Source: Segetibacter sp. (GTDB lineage: Bacteria; Bacteroidota; Bacteroidia; Chitinophagales; Chitinophagaceae). Taken from it: DNA of 64,000 nucleotides. The notes under the pieces were generated by a model. The model made no database searches and had not been told where the DNA came from. It was given only the letters and a program-made list of their open reading frames with translations. The translations under genes and the position numbers were made by a program. The DNA is taken from positions 62,001-126,000 of the forward strand of contig NZ_JAOQAH010000031.1 in the NCBI RefSeq assembly GCF_025963695.1, given 5' to 3'. Of the stretch, positions 7,973 to 17,530 are shown piece after piece. Positions within the stretch are counted from its first letter, which is position 1. Each line of letters begins with the position of its first letter.

Positions 7973-9694
7973 TCAAAACAGAAAATACCGCTGCGCCATG
8001 GGAACCACATCTACCGGTTCACAGGTTATATGAACACCATCTACCTTAACCTCGTAATTTTCAGGGTTTACTTCAATGTCAGGCGTAGCATCATTATGAA
8101 CGAGGTCTTTCTTACCAATATTGCGGCAGTTTTTTACGGGCAAGATCATCTTCTGCAAACCATATTGTTGAACCACGTTTTTCTCCAAAGAAACTTTTGA
8201 AACAAACGTTACACAGGTATTAAATAAAGCTTTACCATAAGCGCCAAACATATGCCTGTAAATAACAGGTTGCGGCGTAGGAATAGACGCATTAGGATCA
8301 CCCATTTTACTGGCTATGATCATTCCGCCTTTTATGATCATTTCCGGTTTTACTCCAAAAAAAGCCGCTTTCCATAAAACAATGTCGGCCAGCTTTCCAG
8401 GTTCCAGCGATCCCACATAATCACTTATTCCATGGGTGATGGCCGGGTTAATCGTGTATTTCGAAACGTATCTTTTTACCCTGAAATTATCGTTATTGTT
8501 CGCTTCGTCTTCGGCCAAAAATCCCCGTTGCTTTTTCATTTTGTCGGCAGTCTGCCAGGTACGGATGATTACTTCAGCAACGCGGCCCATCGCCTGGCTG
8601 TCTGAACTCATCATGCTAAAAACGCCCATGTCATGTAAAATATCTTCTGCTGCAATCGTCTCGGGCCTGATACGACTGTCGGCAAAAGCAACATCTTCAG
8701 GAACAGATTTATCGAGGTGATGACAAACCATCAGCATGTCTAAATGTTCATCAATGGTATTGACCGTGTAAGGCCGTGTAGGATTGGTAGACGACGGCAG
8801 AATATTAGGATACATAGCGGCTTTGATAATATCAGGTGCATGTCCCCCCCCCGCTCCCTCGGTATGATACGTATGTATTACCCTACCATTGATGGCGTTG
8901 ATCGTATCTTCTAAAAACCCTGATTCGTTCAACGTATCTGTATGTATTGCTACCTGCACATCCAGTTCATCTGCTACCAGTAGCGAGGCGTCAATGACTG
9001 CAGGAGTAGACCCCCAGTCTTCATGGATCTTCAGCCCTATTGCACCCGCTTCAATTTGTTCAGTTAAAGGTGCAGTAGTAGCACAGTTGCCTTTGCCAAG
9101 AAAACCAAGGTTCATTGGGAAGGCATCAGCAGCTTCCAACATTTTTTGAATGTTCCATGCACCCGGAGTAACGGTAGTTGCATTGGTTCCATCAGCCGGG
9201 CCGGTACCGCCACCGATCATAGTAGTAACGCCGCTAAACAAAGCGTGATCAATTTGTTGCGGGCAGATAAAATGAATATGGGTGTCAATTCCACCAGCGG
9301 TCGCAATCAACCCTGCCCCACCGTGCACTTCTGTTGAGGCACCGATAACCATATTTGCATCCACACCATCCATTGTATCGGGATTGCCTGCTTTGCCTAT
9401 GCCCACAATCTTTCCATCCTTAATTCCGATGTCTGCTTTTACAATCCCCCAATGATCAATGATCATTACACTTGTTATCACGAAATCCAGTACTCCATCT
9501 TTTCGGGTCGCTGTCGATGATTGAGCCATTCCATCACGTATCGTTTTTCCGCCACCGAACTTGCTTTCATCACCATAAACAGTATGATCCTTTTCAATCT
9601 CGATGATCAGGTCGGTGTCCGCCAAACGCACTTTATCGCCAACGGTAGGACCATACATGTTTGCATACTTAATCCTGTTGATGTTAAGGCTCAT
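7973..9694 (-). CDS. ureC: Urease alpha subunit (catalytic)
   Basis: 573 residues, full length. It hydrolyses urea to ammonia and carbamate at a di-nickel site. All key residues are present, each offset by five from Klebsiella numbering: His139 and His141 (DTHIHF), carbamylated Lys222 and His224 (GLKIHEDWG), His251, His277 (YHTEG), flap Cys324 and His325 (MVCHHLDKS) and Asp365 (SSDSQAMGR). The start overlaps the ureB stop by four bases. The enzyme should be active once matured by UreD, UreE, UreF and UreG. Confidence 0.98.
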   Translation of the reverse strand: MSLNINRIKYANMYGPTVGDKVRLADTDLIIEIEKDHTVYGDESKFGGGKTIRDGMAQSSTATRKDGVLDFVITSVMIIDHWGIVKADIGIKDGKIVGIGKAGNPDTMDGVDANMVIGASTEVHGGAGLIATAGGIDTHIHFICPQQIDHALFSGVTTMIGGGTGPADGTNATTVTPGAWNIQKMLEAADAFPMNLGFLGKGNCATTAPLTEQIEAGAIGLKIHEDWGSTPAVIDASLLVADELDVQVAIHTDTLNESGFLEDTINAINGRVIHTYHTEGAGGGHAPDIIKAAMYPNILPSSTNPTRPYTVNTIDEHLDMLMVCHHLDKSVPEDVAFADSRIRPETIAAEDILHDMGVFSMMSSDSQAMGRVAEVIIRTWQTADKMKKQRGFLAEDEANNNDNFRVKRYVSKYTINPAITHGISDYVGSLEPGKLADIVLWKAAFFGVKPEMIIKGGMIIASKMGDPNASIPTPQPVIYRHMFGAYGKALFNTCVTFVSKVSLEKNVVQQYGLQKMILPVKNCRNIGKKDLVHNDATPDIEVNPENYEVKVDGVHITCEPVDVVPMAQRYFLF

Positions 9695-10065
9695 AGCGAT
9701 GAATTTTTAAAATTCCGTGCAGTTATTTTTGAAAGCGCTTCTTCTTTCACATTCGCAGCAGTTGTATCTCCGTTGGTAAGATTGCTAAAACCAAAGGCTT
9801 TTCGATGACCGCCGTAGGTAACAAGCACTACTTCTTTTTCTTCACCCGGTTCAAAACGCACTGCAGTACCCGCTGCTATGTTAAGCCGCATACCAAAAGC
9901 CTTTTCCCTGTCAAACGCCATTTGTTTATTCACCTCGAAAAAGTGAAAATGAGATCCGACCTGTACAGGCCGATCACCAGTATTTACAACGGCAATCGAT
10001 ACAGTAAGCCTTCCAACATTACACTCAATGTTTCCTTGTGCGAGTATGTATTCTCCGGGTATCAT
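9691..10065 (-). CDS. ureB: Urease beta subunit
   Basis: 124 residues from the ATG at 10065, which gives the classical N-terminus [15 protein letters not shown] longer frame continues upstream into the repeat copy at 10072-10132 and is not the family start. Other marks: [30 protein letters not shown] and [15 protein letters not shown]. It is the structural partner of UreC, joined to it by a four-base overlap. It is kept apart from ureA by the Uma2-like gene and the repeat copy, which is unusual for these two small subunits. Confidence 0.95.
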   Translation of the reverse strand: MIPGEYILAQGNIECNVGRLTVSIAVVNTGDRPVQVGSHFHFFEVNKQMAFDREKAFGMRLNIAAGTAVRFEPGEEKEVVLVTYGGHRKAFGFSNLTNGDTTAANVKEEALSKITARNFKNSSL

Positions 10066-10071
10066 GAATTG

Positions 10072-10132
10072 AAATTTTATGAAGCCAACATTTGAAATTT
10101 TATTTGGCAGCCGTTGCGTCGCACACTTGTAC
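10072..10132 (-). repeat. Dispersed bipartite repeat, copy 5
   Basis: Minus strand: head GTACAAGTGTGCGACGCAAC and tail TGTTGGCTTCATAAAA, with the TGTTGGC at 10084-10090. The spacing is identical to the copies at 20412, 44627 and 50393. It lies directly upstream of ureB, between it and the Uma2-like gene. Confidence 0.75.
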
Positions 10133-10212
10133 AGCAAGTTCATTGTGCTGCACGGCTCGCACTGCGAACTAGATATGGCAATCGGACATAAAGCAAGATC
10201 AAGAGACAATCG

Positions 10213-10791
10213 CTAGGAGACAGTTGTAGAAAATATATCAGCAAGATTAATTGTAAGACCTTCAAACAATGCAGATTTAAATTCCCCTTCAAATATCGTT
10301 GCTGCAGTATGTAATTCGTAACGGTTATTTCTGAGAGAGTAAATTTCAATGGCAGCGTATTGAGGATCGACCACCCAATATTCGCTCACACCCACCCGCT
10401 CATACAAATTCTTCTTTTCAATCCTATCGCGAATTAAAGATGTAGGAGAAATAATTTCAATTAGTAAATCAGGAATACCGATAATACCGTCATGGGTTAT
10501 AATGGATTGCTTTTCATTAGAGACAAATACTAAGTCAGGCTGAGGCTTGTTATAATCGTCAAGAAAAACATCGATAGGAGACGGGAAAATTTCACCTAAT
10601 TTTTTTTCCGTTACAAACTTATCAAGTGTAATAAGTAAAATTTTACAGATCCTCTGATGCATTGGTGTCGGCGCTGATTTCTGTATCATTTCTCCATTAA
10701 TGATTTCATAATAGTAATTGTCATCCTCGTCAAACAACATTTCACGAAATTCCTTCACACTCACTTTTGTATTTGAGATTACCGTTTCCAT
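10213..10791 (-). CDS. Uma2-family protein (DUF820 putative endonuclease)
   Basis: 192 residues with the PD-(D/E)XK-like Uma2 fold: YYYEIINGEMIQKSAPT near the start, PDLVFVSNE, then LLIEIISPTSLIRDR and VGVSEYWVVDPQYAAIEIY. The family is abundant in cyanobacteria and Bacteroidota, often mobile, and has no proven physiological role. It sits between ureA and ureB with a dispersed-repeat copy on its downstream side, so it probably entered the urease operon later. Family call is firm; nuclease activity is inferred. Confidence 0.85.
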   Translation of the reverse strand: METVISNTKVSVKEFREMLFDEDDNYYYEIINGEMIQKSAPTPMHQRICKILLITLDKFVTEKKLGEIFPSPIDVFLDDYNKPQPDLVFVSNEKQSIITHDGIIGIPDLLIEIISPTSLIRDRIEKKNLYERVGVSEYWVVDPQYAAIEIYSLRNNRYELHTAATIFEGEFKSALFEGLTINLADIFSTTVS

Positions 10792-10851
10792 ACCAAATGC
10801 TTTAATTCAAATATAAGAAAAATTAAGGATGCCATAACGGGTCTCACGCGA

Positions 10852-11154
10852 CTATCTTATCGGATCGTGCACCGTTACCAGCTTTGTTCCATCAGGAAAT
10901 GTTGCTTCAATTTGTATCTCATGAATCATTTCAGGAATCCCTTCCATTACGTCTTGGCGGGTAAGAATTGTCGCTCCAAACTGCATCAACTCTGCAACAG
11001 ATTTTCCGTCACGGGCAGCTTCCTGCAATTGGCTACTGATTAGTGCTATCGCTTCGGGATAATTTAATTTAAGTCCTCTTGCCCTTCTTTTTTCAGCCAG
11101 TTCCCCTGCCAGAAATAATAAAAGCTTTTCAGACTCTCTTGGAGTTAAGTGCAT
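10852..11154 (-). CDS. ureA: Urease gamma subunit
   Basis: 100 residues from the ATG at 11154, giving the standard UreA start [20 protein letters not shown]; the frame is open for 13 more codons upstream but these are not family sequence. Further marks: [31 protein letters not shown] and the C-terminal KLVTVHDPI. It is the first gene of the urease locus, with a well-spaced promoter-like element just before it (11160-11189). Confidence 0.96.
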   Translation of the reverse strand: MHLTPRESEKLLLFLAGELAEKRRARGLKLNYPEAIALISSQLQEAARDGKSVAELMQFGATILTRQDVMEGIPEMIHEIQIEATFPDGTKLVTVHDPIR

Positions 11155-11159
11155 ACGGT

Positions 11160-11189
11160 TGAAGATAAATTGGGTTGTTACTATGGCAA
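11160..11189 (-). promoter_or_regulatory. Candidate urease promoter
   Basis: On the minus strand TTG (11187-11189) and TATCTTCA (11160-11167) are 19 bases apart, the spacing expected for the Bacteroidota -33/-7 promoter; the -7 box departs from TAnnTTTG at the last two bases. The box ends five bases before the ureA ATG, so the transcript could be nearly leaderless. Confidence 0.45.
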
Positions 11190-11296
11190 GCACTCAACTA
11201 CGAAAAATACTAAAAACAAGATACTTTTTAGTAGGTTTTTTCGAATAATTCAAATTCCAGTTCAGAGGTCTTTTTTTAGGGATATTTTAAAAATCT

Positions 11297-11797
11297 CTAT
11301 AAAATATATGCTCCCAACAGTTCCTCGCCTTCAACTTCCACCTGTATATGATCTTGTAAGGTAGTAGCTATCGAAAGACCTATGTAATCAATTTTTATAG
11401 GGAAGTTTTTGTGCATTCGTTCAACAAGAGACATTGTCTGAATTCTTTTTGGATAGAATTCTAACAGGGGCTTTAATGCATACAAAAGTGTTCTGCCGCT
11501 GTTTGTAACATCATCTACCAGCAGTACGTTTTTGTTATTAAAATCTATTGCTTCGCTATAGGTTATTTTACCAGGGTGTCTCTTATTGAGCTGACAGGAA
11601 ATAATTTGAACCGGTATCTCAAGGAGACTTTCTAATAATAGGAATAACTTTTTTGCGATGACCATTCCGCTACCCGTGATTCCGACGATTATCAATGGTT
11701 CGGTTTCACCGTACAATTGCCCCGCAATTTCCAATGCAATTCGTTGCATTTTCTTTTCAGCAACTTCTTTTGAGAGTATCAGGTTTTTGGCCGCCAT
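11297..11797 (-). CDS. Phosphoribosyltransferase family protein (PyrR-like)
   Basis: 166 residues from the ATG at 11797, close to family length; an extra 22-codon extension to 11863 is possible but lacks family features. The PRPP-binding motif is VLLVDDVTNSGRTL, and a flexible loop follows IGITGSGM. The protein is expected to bind PRPP and a pyrimidine- or purine-type base; it could be an uracil phosphoribosyltransferase-like or PyrR-like regulator, but the sequence does not decide. It is divergent from the Fe-S protein gene at 11895 and stands upstream of the urease locus. Confidence 0.75.
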   Translation of the reverse strand: MAAKNLILSKEVAEKKMQRIALEIAGQLYGETEPLIIVGITGSGMVIAKKLFLLLESLLEIPVQIISCQLNKRHPGKITYSEAIDFNNKNVLLVDDVTNSGRTLLYALKPLLEFYPKRIQTMSLVERMHKNFPIKIDYIGLSIATTLQDHIQVEVEGEELLGAYIL

Positions 11798-11894
11798 TGG
11801 TAATTTTTTACTTTCAAAAATAGTGATAAAACAACCTGCAAACCTTATATCGATAGCTTTCAAAAAACTTACCTTGCAATTGTAATATTGACTT

Positions 11895-13211
11895 ATGCAA
11901 ATATTTCAGCAGCTTTTATTTTTAGCGATCACTATTCTTGCCGTTTTATTGTTTGTCAAAAATGTAAAGAAAATCAGGAGAAATATTTTGCTGGGCAGGG
12001 ACATAGATTTAAGTGACAACAAATCTGAAAGGTGGAAAAAAGTTCTTTTGCTGGCCATCGGTCAAAAAAAGATGTTTAAATATCCGTTAGTTGCTGTATT
12101 GCACCTAATGATCTATGCCGGCTTTATAATAATCAATCTTGAAATTCTTGAGATAATCCTTGACGGAATTTTTGGTACTCATAGAATGTTTGCCGGACTA
12201 CTTGGAAGTGTTTATTCGTGGTTAATTAATTCTTTTGAAATATTAGCTTTCCTGGTTCTTGCCGCGTGTGTTGTTTTCCTTGCTCGTAGAAACGTAATAA
12301 AAGTAGACCGATTAAACAAAAGGGAACTTGATGGATTTCCAAAAACAGATGCAAACCTGATTTTGATGACCGAAATTGTTTTGATGACTTTGTTTTTAAC
12401 CATGAATGCCGCTGACCAGGCTTTGCAACAACAGCATTACGGACACTATACTCAAACGGCCTCATTCTTTATCTCTGGGTTACTAACACCATTATTTACA
12501 GGAATGACTACAACTGCCCTCGTTGCAATTGAAAGAACTTGCTGGTGGCTTCATATTGTCGGTGTGTTAGCCTTTTTAAATTATCTGCCCTATTCGAAAC
12601 ACCTGCATATCATACTTGGGTTTCCTAATACTTATTACAGCAGCACCGAGCCGATGGGAAAGTTTACCAATATGAAGGAGATACAAAATGAAGTCTTGTA
12701 CGCGATGCAACCAGAATTGGCTCCTACAGGTGATGCCGCTCCAGCAAAATTTGGTGCTAAAGACGTTCCTGATTTGACGTGGAAAAATTTGATGGATGCT
12801 TATAGCTGTACAGAATGTGGGCGTTGTACTGCAGCTTGCCCGGCAAACATTACGGGCAAAAAACTAAACCCCCGGAAGATCATGATGGATACGAGGGACC
12901 GGATGGAAGAGATTGGAAGGAATATTAATAAAAACAAACAATTTGTTGAAGATGGTAAAACCTTGCTTCGTGATTATATAACCGAAGAGGAAGTCAGGGC
13001 GTGTACCACCTGCCAGGCTTGTGTGGAAGAATGCCCTGTCAGCATAAGTCCACTTGATATTATCGTTCAGCTTCGTCGCCACCTGGTGATGGAAGAAAGC
13101 AATGCGCCGCAAGAATGGAATGGAATGTTTAGCAATGTTGAGAACAACTTTGCTCCGTGGAAATTTTCGCCCGACGATCGGGATAGATGGGCAGAGGAAA
13201 TGAAAAGCTAA
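11895..13211 (+). CDS. Membrane-bound Fe-S oxidoreductase (HdrC/HdrE-like)
   Basis: 438 residues. The N-terminal ~250 residues hold about five to six membrane helices, as in HdrE/NarI-type b-type cytochrome subunits (histidines in FKYPLVAVLHLMIYAG and WWLHIVGVLAFLNYLPYSKH could bind haem). The C-terminal part has two 4Fe-4S motifs, CTECGRCTAACP and CTTCQACVEECP, as in HdrC or glycolate-oxidase-type electron carriers. It likely moves electrons between the membrane quinone pool and a soluble partner. In related genomes a CCG-domain (HdrB-like) gene normally follows; none is present here. Confidence 0.85.
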   Translation: MQIFQQLLFLAITILAVLLFVKNVKKIRRNILLGRDIDLSDNKSERWKKVLLLAIGQKKMFKYPLVAVLHLMIYAGFIIINLEILEIILDGIFGTHRMFAGLLGSVYSWLINSFEILAFLVLAACVVFLARRNVIKVDRLNKRELDGFPKTDANLILMTEIVLMTLFLTMNAADQALQQQHYGHYTQTASFFISGLLTPLFTGMTTTALVAIERTCWWLHIVGVLAFLNYLPYSKHLHIILGFPNTYYSSTEPMGKFTNMKEIQNEVLYAMQPELAPTGDAAPAKFGAKDVPDLTWKNLMDAYSCTECGRCTAACPANITGKKLNPRKIMMDTRDRMEEIGRNINKNKQFVEDGKTLLRDYITEEEVRACTTCQACVEECPVSISPLDIIVQLRRHLVMEESNAPQEWNGMFSNVENNFAPWKFSPDDRDRWAEEMKS

Positions 13212-13305
13212 AGATTTCATGCCTTTCTGCGCACCTTAACCTTCTTCACAATTCACTCTTATTGCAAGTTAAGCTCAAGCCGCCGGGCTTCGTTCTTGCA
13301 ACGGG

Positions 13306-13347
13306 ACTGCTTCGCTTGTTTCAGAAACTGCTTCGCATGTTTCTGAA
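13306..13347. repeat. 21-base tandem duplication
   Basis: Two copies of ACTGCTTCGC-(T/A)-TGTTTC-(A/T)-GAA, differing at two positions, followed by a partial third unit (TGCTTTCGCTTCGC). Role unknown. Confidence 0.7.
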
Positions 13348-13559
13348 TGCTTTCGCTTCGCTTAGCACCCAACCGGCTGATGTCCCTTATGCAAGAACTG
13401 TTGTCGGGAGTTTTGTTAGTTTGACAAAGCTGTATGAGGCCGCGTCAAAAAAACCTACTATGTGTTCCTATGTGATCCTATAAGTCTATGTGGTGAAAAA
13501 CTTTATCCCTAAATCACTTCCGCGATACATTTAACCAAAAGCTCAAATACTAACTTCAA

Positions 13560-13613
13560 GTACAAGGGTGCGACGCAAGAATGTATAATAGTAGCTGTTA
13601 GCCGGGCTCAAAA
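13560..13613 (+). repeat. Dispersed bipartite repeat, copy 6
   Basis: Head GTACAAGGGTGCGACGCAAG and tail GCCGGGCTCAAAA at 13601-13613, one base out of register with the other copies. It lies 37 bases past the ppc stop codon. Confidence 0.65.
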
Positions 13614-13649
13614 TAATTTTCTTTATCCTACTCCAATAAAAGAAGAGTA

Positions 13650-16229
13650 TTAGGCTGAGTTTCTCCCTGCGTTGATAATTCCAAACGAGCAACGCATCAC
13701 CAGCTTCTGATATACTTGCTTTTCTTCGTCACTAGCATTTCTTTCATCGAGGCCGCGAATGACTGCCATAGCGTATTGCTGAATGGTCAAAAGCGGGAGC
13801 ACAATTTTCTCACGCATTTGAATAGACAAGGCTTCAACGGGGTAATTATCCATTAATTCAGTTTGGTCTGAAATTGCTAAAATGTACTTTCTCGTCAGCT
13901 CATACTCGTCATGTATCCGGTTCCACATTTCTCCGTACTTCGCATCTGTAGCCAGATAAGCTGTGAGCGGAAAAAAGCACTTTTTCATAGACATTTCGCA
14001 ATTATCAATAAGGGTTTTGAAGAACAGGGAATTTTGATACAAGTTCTTAATTTCATCTAAACGCCCTTGCTTGTCTAACACCTGCATTGCATGTCCGACA
14101 CCGTAATAGCCTGTCAGGTTTTGTTTTATCTGGCTCCAAGATCCAACGAAAGGTATCGCACGAAGATCATTGATTGTTAGTTTCGAAGAGCTTCCACGTT
14201 TTGATGGACGGCTACCAATATTGGTTTCGCCATAGAATTTAAGCGGGCTAACATCAGAAAGATAATTCATGAATTCAGGATGCGCCTTGAGATCAAGGTA
14301 AGCTTGTAAACTTTCAACAGCCAAATCGTTCATTAGTTGTTCTTCTTTGTCAGTCAGCGTTTTTTCTTTTGCTGCTAACAGCTCGTTACTGATGCCTGCA
14401 TTTAACAGTTGCTCCATATTAAATCTCGCCGACTCAATGCTGCCATAGCTAGTACTAATGGTTTGTCCCTGGATGGTTAGTTGAATTTCTCTGTTGGCAA
14501 CTTCCTTACCCATCGACGCATAGAACTTGTGACTTTTACCACCACCTCTTGCCGGCGGTCCACCCCTGCCGTCGAAAAAGACAACATTTACATTATATTT
14601 TTTAGAGACCTGCGTCAATTCTCTTTTTGCCTTATAAATACCCCAGTTCGCCATCAGGTAACCACCATCCTTGGTTCCGTCGGAAAAACCGAGCATAATT
14701 GTTTGCGTATTATTTCTCTTTGAAAGATGCTGCCTGTAAAATTTATTCTCATACAAGCAACTCATAATTTCGGTTGCATTTTGCAAATCTTCTACAGTTT
14801 CAAACAGAGGCACAATATCAACCGTCATCTCTTCTTTCTTCCACCCGCGCAATAAGAAAAGACCGTACACTTCAAGCACGTTTAACGCACTGTTGCACTG
14901 GCTAATAATGTACCGATTGCAACCCTGCTCCCCATTATATTGCTGAATTATTTTTACTGCCCCAACTGATTCTAGTGTGTCACGCAATACCCCTGTTTCA
15001 TATTTTTCGGGATCAGCCGGCGCTTCAACATTCATTAAGACCTCAATCTTCTGTTGTTCATTTAGTGAGGCATAATCGGAAGGAAGTACATCTTCAGTTG
15101 ATGCAATCAGTTCAAGCAAAGAATTATGTACAGAACTTTCCTGCCGTATGTCGAGCGTTGCGAAATGCAGCCCAAAGACGTGTACTTTATTAATTACGTT
15201 TTCAATCAATGAAACAAATAATCCGTTGTGATCCCTTATGGTTATGTCTCTTGCATTTTCGAGTGCTTCCAGTATTTTTTCTCTTGTGACTTCATTCTGG
15301 TCGCCCTGAACAAAAATGTTTCTGTACAGCAATCCTTCTAACGTAGCAAGAATGCTATCAACACCTTTAAAAGTAAGGCGTCTTTTTATTCTTCTTATGT
15401 CGCGGTAGTAGCATTTTATAATGCTTGATCTTAATGCATTTGCCACTTTTAAGGTCGTCGCTGTATTTACGTTCGGATTTCCATCACGATCGCCGCCGGG
15501 CCAGAAGCCCATCCCCATAATAGGGTGATGATCGCTCATAGTTTCAGGAAACTGAGATTTCAAGTCGGTAATCATGTTACCGGTAGCGGCATAAAAAATA
15601 TTTTCCATAAACCAAAGCAGGCTCATGGCTTCATCGTAAGGAGTAGGTTTTTCCTTATTGAAAAAAGGTGTTTTCGCTAACTGCTGCAAGTACATATTTA
15701 CACGACTGATCTCGTTGCCTTTCAGCGCCATGGAGAGGTCGTTGATGATGCCTAAAACTGAACCGGGATAAAACTGGGTAGGATGTGCGGTAAGAACAAG
15801 TTTTACCGAAAAGTCTTTCAACTTATCAGCAAGCTTGTGCTGCAAAGAATTTTGGATAATCTGAGATGTAAGATGTTTTAGCGTTCCGGGTCCGTTTATG
15901 TCAATGACTTCATTATACGCAGAATCTTCAAGGGCATCAAACAAAACCACCTGCCGCTCTACGTAATGAATAAACCTGAAAAGAAGATCTGTTTTATCCT
16001 TTTCATTATCGTAAGCGGTATAACGTTCAAAAAATGTCTCAATAATTTGTTGCGGGCTTTCGCTGCGTTTATATCCTTCACTACAGTTTTCAAGCAACAA
16101 CGAAAGGTGTATGCCTGTATTTTCGATCCTGTGAAAAGGCAATGAAATGAACAGGCTATTAAACAGTTGAAATTTAATAGCAACATTATTCTTAAATACC
16201 TGCAAGATGTCTGAAAAGTTAGAATCCAT
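13650..16229 (-). CDS. ppc: Phosphoenolpyruvate carboxylase
   Basis: 859 residues from the ATG at 16229 (the frame stays open to 16301, but the added residues do not look like the family N-terminus). The enzyme carboxylates PEP to oxaloacetate and refills the TCA cycle. Visible motifs: catalytic His in LTAHPTQ (residue 149), GFWPGGDRDGNPNV, the glycine-rich loop FDGRGGPPARGGG, SYGSIESARFN, and RAIPFVGSWSQIKQN near the C-terminus. Length is close to the E. coli enzyme. The gene stands alone, with repeat copy 6 past its end. Confidence 0.97.
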   Translation of the reverse strand: MDSNFSDILQVFKNNVAIKFQLFNSLFISLPFHRIENTGIHLSLLLENCSEGYKRSESPQQIIETFFERYTAYDNEKDKTDLLFRFIHYVERQVVLFDALEDSAYNEVIDINGPGTLKHLTSQIIQNSLQHKLADKLKDFSVKLVLTAHPTQFYPGSVLGIINDLSMALKGNEISRVNMYLQQLAKTPFFNKEKPTPYDEAMSLLWFMENIFYAATGNMITDLKSQFPETMSDHHPIMGMGFWPGGDRDGNPNVNTATTLKVANALRSSIIKCYYRDIRRIKRRLTFKGVDSILATLEGLLYRNIFVQGDQNEVTREKILEALENARDITIRDHNGLFVSLIENVINKVHVFGLHFATLDIRQESSVHNSLLELIASTEDVLPSDYASLNEQQKIEVLMNVEAPADPEKYETGVLRDTLESVGAVKIIQQYNGEQGCNRYIISQCNSALNVLEVYGLFLLRGWKKEEMTVDIVPLFETVEDLQNATEIMSCLYENKFYRQHLSKRNNTQTIMLGFSDGTKDGGYLMANWGIYKAKRELTQVSKKYNVNVVFFDGRGGPPARGGGKSHKFYASMGKEVANREIQLTIQGQTISTSYGSIESARFNMEQLLNAGISNELLAAKEKTLTDKEEQLMNDLAVESLQAYLDLKAHPEFMNYLSDVSPLKFYGETNIGSRPSKRGSSSKLTINDLRAIPFVGSWSQIKQNLTGYYGVGHAMQVLDKQGRLDEIKNLYQNSLFFKTLIDNCEMSMKKCFFPLTAYLATDAKYGEMWNRIHDEYELTRKYILAISDQTELMDNYPVEALSIQMREKIVLPLLTIQQYAMAVIRGLDERNASDEEKQVYQKLVMRCSFGIINAGRNSA

Positions 16230-16470
16230 AGTAATGTTCTTTACAAGAGTAGTTTTAGCAGGCAAACATCGTTCGCGATAAAAATATTCTAAAAAAAACA
16301 ATTCGGTGAAAATTGTATTTCTACAATTACGATGGTCAAAAAGTAAAACAGGTATTTTTGATATGACTATCTAGATAAAGGCCGGTTTTCTTCAGGATGA
16401 GCTTTAATTCGTGGTGTAGAATCGCTTCTGACAGAATTCCCTAAATCTATTTAAACAAGGAATGCTATAA

Positions 16471-16496
16471 AATAAAAAAGGATGAATAAACATCCT
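16471..16496 (-). terminator. Intrinsic terminator of the DUF2807 gene
   Basis: On the minus strand AGGATG-TTTATT-CATCCT is followed directly by a T-rich run (TTTTTTATTTT). It starts 28 bases past the stop of the gene ending at 16524. Confidence 0.7.
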
Positions 16497-16523
16497 CTTT
16501 TGTATAATAGCTGTATTAAATAT

Positions 16524-17243
16524 TTATTGAGTCTTGTTAACAGAACCGCTTCCAGCAATGTGAGAATCAACGGTGGCGTTACCTCTATATTTCACATTTC
16601 CACTTCCGGCCACAGAAGCTTTCAACTTATCATCTGCAAACACGTTTGCATCTCCTGATCCGGCTATTGAAACGTCCACGTTTTCTGCTTTCAAATCCGG
16701 TCCATCATAATTTCCACTTCCTGAGATACGAATTTCCACATCCTTTGTCTCCCCTGAGATGTGCAGATTTCCGCTACCCGTTATATGTGTTTCAACTTTG
16801 GGAGCATTAATAGCGGCGGTAATATCACCGCTGCCTGAGATGCTGAAAGAGGTGTTGTTGTCAGTAGAAAATAACGAATTGCTTTTGATATTACCACTGC
16901 CGCTTACATTAAGGTCGGTTACTTCAGGCGTGGTAATATATACCTTAACCGGTTCGTTAGTATTGATATTTACGTTATCCCTGGTCCTGATTTCGAGCCA
17001 ATTATCGTTTACAGTAGTTTCTATATATTGAAGTATGTTATCATCGGCTTCAACCTTAAGAGACCTTGGTCCCTGGTCGATATACACATCCATGTCTCCC
17101 GACACTTTTATTTTTCTAGCCTCGCTGATCTGTCTGTTTTCACTTTTTCTATTACCACTGCCCTCCACTCTTTCACCCATGTCGATACAAGAGTTTAAAA
17201 GTGTAGCTGCAATAAAGGCAGCATAAAACATTCCTTTTTTCAT
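16524..17243 (-). CDS. DUF2807 lipoprotein (head GIN domain)
   Basis: 239 residues. The N-terminus is a lipoprotein signal with lipobox LLNSC (Cys about residue 19). The rest is a right-handed beta-helix-like DUF2807 domain, seen as regularly spaced G-S-G-(N/D) turns (VSGSGNIK, ISGSGDIT, ITGSGNLH, ISGSGNYD, IAGSGDAN, VAGSGNVK, IAGSGSVN), about one every 20 residues. Such proteins are common envelope lipoproteins of Bacteroidota with no known function. It has its own terminator downstream. Confidence 0.88.
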   Translation of the reverse strand: MKKGMFYAAFIAATLLNSCIDMGERVEGSGNRKSENRQISEARKIKVSGDMDVYIDQGPRSLKVEADDNILQYIETTVNDNWLEIRTRDNVNINTNEPVKVYITTPEVTDLNVSGSGNIKSNSLFSTDNNTSFSISGSGDITAAINAPKVETHITGSGNLHISGETKDVEIRISGSGNYDGPDLKAENVDVSIAGSGDANVFADDKLKASVAGSGNVKYRGNATVDSHIAGSGSVNKTQ

Positions 17244-17460
17244 AACAATTAGTTTTGTAGGGCGAAAATTAGATAAACGATTTAACAGTTGAAATATTTA
17301 TACTATTATTTCCTCTTTCAACTTGAAACTGCAGGCTGTATAGAATTTGTTGATGCAGGCTTTGGTTTTAGAGCGCTAGCGTTGAAGCGCAATTACTTCA
17401 TCAGCAAATCATTTTTTGTCTTTGGCTCCTATCACATCAGGTGCTAAAAATTCGAAGGTT

Positions 17461-17489
17461 TTGGAGGCTAATAAAATAAATTACCTTCG
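17461..17489 (+). promoter_or_regulatory. Candidate guaA promoter
   Basis: TTG at 17461-17463 and TACCTTCG at 17482-17489 are 18 bases apart, close to the Bacteroidota -33/-7 consensus with one change in TAnnTTTG. The start codon of guaA is 42 bases downstream. Confidence 0.5.
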
Positions 17490-17530
17490 CACCAATTTTA
17501 CCTGTGACCCCGAAGGTCATTTTTATACTT

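Larger units (their letters stand above)
13212..13649. other. 438-base gap with short repeats, no gene
   Basis: No frame here shows family features on either strand. The gap holds a 21-base tandem duplication (13306-13347), a run of related CTATGTG units near 13460-13495 and dispersed repeat copy 6 (13560-13613). The CCG-domain gene expected after the Fe-S protein is not found. Confidence 0.6.

Noticed and set aside
9691..10209. Longer start for ureB
   Set aside because: The extension lies in the dispersed repeat; the family start MIPGEY is at 10065.
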